NCBI RefSeq assembly: GCF_001005085.2 | Contig: NZ_LBMU02000010.1 | Location: forward strand, 1-64,000 | DNA length: 64,000 bases | Direction of reading: 5' to 3' | From: Streptomyces humi | Lineage (GTDB): Bacteria; Actinomycetota; Actinomycetes; Streptomycetales; Streptomycetaceae | In this document: piece by piece, positions 63,036 through 64,000 of the stretch | Layout of the letters: each line of letters opens with the position of its first letter | Position numbering within the stretch: the stretch's first letter is position 1 | Notes under the pieces: generated by a model | The model's database searches: none | Told to the model about the DNA's origin: nothing | The model's input: the letters and a program-made list of their open reading frames with translations, nothing else | Program-made: the position numbers and the translations under genes

Positions 63036-63113
63036 GACTCCCCCTGGGAGACGGTGTGCCGGGCGAATTCCCCGTTCACCCGGCCGGGGGAAGTCTCGTA
63101 CGCACATACGTCA

Positions 63114-63144
63114 ACCCCCCGGAACACGGAGTATGCCGGGGGGT
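63114..63144. promoter_or_regulatory. Inverted repeat between the S8 protease and ABC ATPase genes
   Basis: ACCCCCCGG and CCGGGGGGT form a perfect 9-bp stem with a 13-base loop in the 219-base gap. It may be the end of the ABC transcript or a leader element of the protease. Nothing else recognisable is in the gap. Confidence 0.4.
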
Positions 63145-63254
63145 GATCAGCGGCCTCAATAGATGAGAGACCGGTAAGAAGAGCGCGCGGGATTTGTTAC
63201 CCGCCGGGGCTGACACCGTTACACAACCGCGCGGTCAGGCTGTGGAGTTCGGTG

Positions 63255-63938
63255 TTATGCGCCGGCGTTCTCCTTGACGGTGATCTTGCCCTTGCGGATG
63301 GTCGCGAGGCGCGGGGCCTTCTTCGCGATCGCGGAGTCGTGGGTGACCATGATGAAGGTCAGCCCGTGCTCCTTCCACATGCGCTCCAGTACGTCCATGA
63401 TCTCGTCGCGCATGCCCTCGTCGAGGTTGCCGGTGGGCTCGTCGGCGAGCAGCACCTTGGGCTGCTTGACCAGGGCCCGGGCGATGGCGACACGCTGCTG
63501 CTGGCCGCCGGACATCTCGCCGGGCAGGTGGCCGAGGCGCTCGCCGAGACCGACGGACGTGAGCGCCTCGGCGGCGCGCTCCCGGCGCTCCCTGGCCTTG
63601 ACGCCGAGGGGGACGAGGGCGGTCTCGACGTTCTCCTGGGCGGTGAGCGTCGGGATCAGGTTGAAGGACTGGAAGACGAAGCCGATGCTCGCGCTGCGGA
63701 CCGCCGTGAGCTTCGTCTCGGAGAGCTTGGCCAGGTCGGTGCCGTCGAGGACGACCTCGCCCGAGGTGGGGCGGTCCAGCCCGCCGAGCATCTGGAGGAG
63801 CGTGGACTTGCCGCCGCCGGTGGGGCCCTGGATGACCAGGCGGTCGCCGTCGGCGATGGTGAGGTCGATGCCGTCGAGGGCGCGGACGGTGTCCTTGCCG
63901 CGCGAGTAGAGCTTGGTGACGTTTCTGAGTTCGTACAT
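63255..63938 (-). CDS. ABC transporter ATP-binding protein (LolD/MacB type)
   Basis: This 227-residue ATPase is of the FtsE/LolD/MacB group that works with FtsX-type permeases. Walker A is GPTGGGKST (~39-47), the signature is MSGGQQQRVAIARAL (~143-157), Walker B is VLLADEPTGNLD and the switch His is in MVTHD. ATG 63938 with AGGAG six bases upstream. The permease is not downstream, so it probably lies upstream beyond the window edge. Confidence 0.93.
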   Translation of the reverse strand: MYELRNVTKLYSRGKDTVRALDGIDLTIADGDRLVIQGPTGGGKSTLLQMLGGLDRPTSGEVVLDGTDLAKLSETKLTAVRSASIGFVFQSFNLIPTLTAQENVETALVPLGVKARERRERAAEALTSVGLGERLGHLPGEMSGGQQQRVAIARALVKQPKVLLADEPTGNLDEGMRDEIMDVLERMWKEHGLTFIMVTHDSAIAKKAPRLATIRKGKITVKENAGA

Positions 63939-64000
63939 GGGGACTCCTGGAGGGTTTTTGGGGTAGGGCGGTCGGTTGTCGGCTGCGGGCCGGTGGGGGT

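Noticed and set aside
59781..63146. 1121-residue open frame on the plus strand
   Set aside because: Antisense shadow of the S8 protease, which has a full catalytic triad.
1..64000. tRNA, rRNA or riboswitch genes
   Set aside because: By eye I found no cloverleaf with a T-loop signature, no rRNA stretches, and no convincing riboswitch core; a covariance-model scan would be needed to exclude small RNAs.

Overview
The window is about 72% GC chromosomal DNA from an actinomycete, almost certainly Streptomyces. Signs of this are GTG/TTG starts, strong third-position GC bias, a mycothiol S-conjugate amidase, GTP-type PEP carboxykinase, DrrAB-type ABC genes, probable leaderless promoters and a DmdR/IdeR-type iron box. 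From memory, the core order (pckG, mca, greA, threonine dehydratase, cystathionine gamma-synthase, msrA) resembles the central S. coelicolor chromosome; this was not checked by alignment. No rRNA, tRNA, CRISPR array, transposase or phage gene was seen.

Layout. 1-3943: D-amino-acid catabolism. A PfkB kinase that runs off the left edge is divergent from a D-amino-acid deaminase and an N-acyl-D-amino-acid deacylase. 4005-7643: secreted trypsin-like protease, a one-pass membrane protein, an AlaA-type aminotransferase and a small protein behind a palindromic promoter. 7845-12278: a compact four-gene operon (membrane-anchored binding protein, TelA, lipoprotein with binding and VWA domains, short membrane protein), one of the two most interesting systems here. 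12286-17497: a delta-60/DUF11/RTX-like secreted protein, pckG with a structured leader, and a hemolysin III-type membrane protein. 17611-20573: DHA2 drug exporter with a TetR regulator, and a Mut7-C protein. 20592-26800: polysaccharide locus with a processive GT2 synthase, two membrane-linked beta-helix proteins and UDP-glucose dehydrogenase, the second interesting system.

27018-35850: DUF255 thioredoxin-like protein overlapping an ArsR-type regulator, a membrane protein, a membrane-anchored STAND ATPase with TPRs, mca, DUF4307 and greA. 36021-40542: molybdenum hydroxylase genes plus a membrane-bound ABM-domain protein. 40561-47801: DrrAB-type ABC pair, threonine dehydratase, MarR regulator, sigma-like protein with a small membrane partner, cystathionine gamma-synthase, and a hypothetical. 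48033-54063: M48 peptidase, vanadium-haloperoxidase/PAP2-like secreted protein, membrane protein, msrA, serine hydrolase, VOC protein. 54104-57489: iron-box-controlled siderophore uptake (binding protein and two permeases, no ATPase). 57491-63938: zinc alcohol dehydrogenase divergent from an XRE regulator, a large secreted S8 protease, and an ABC ATPase.

Streptomyces-type GC-rich intergenic repeats occur at several junctions. In two cases (the kinase, and the N-terminus of the second iron permease) the repeat lies inside an open reading frame. Short inverted repeats over probable promoters suggest local repressor control at many genes. Coordinates, motifs and repeats were read by eye; family names rest on motif recognition, not on database searches.
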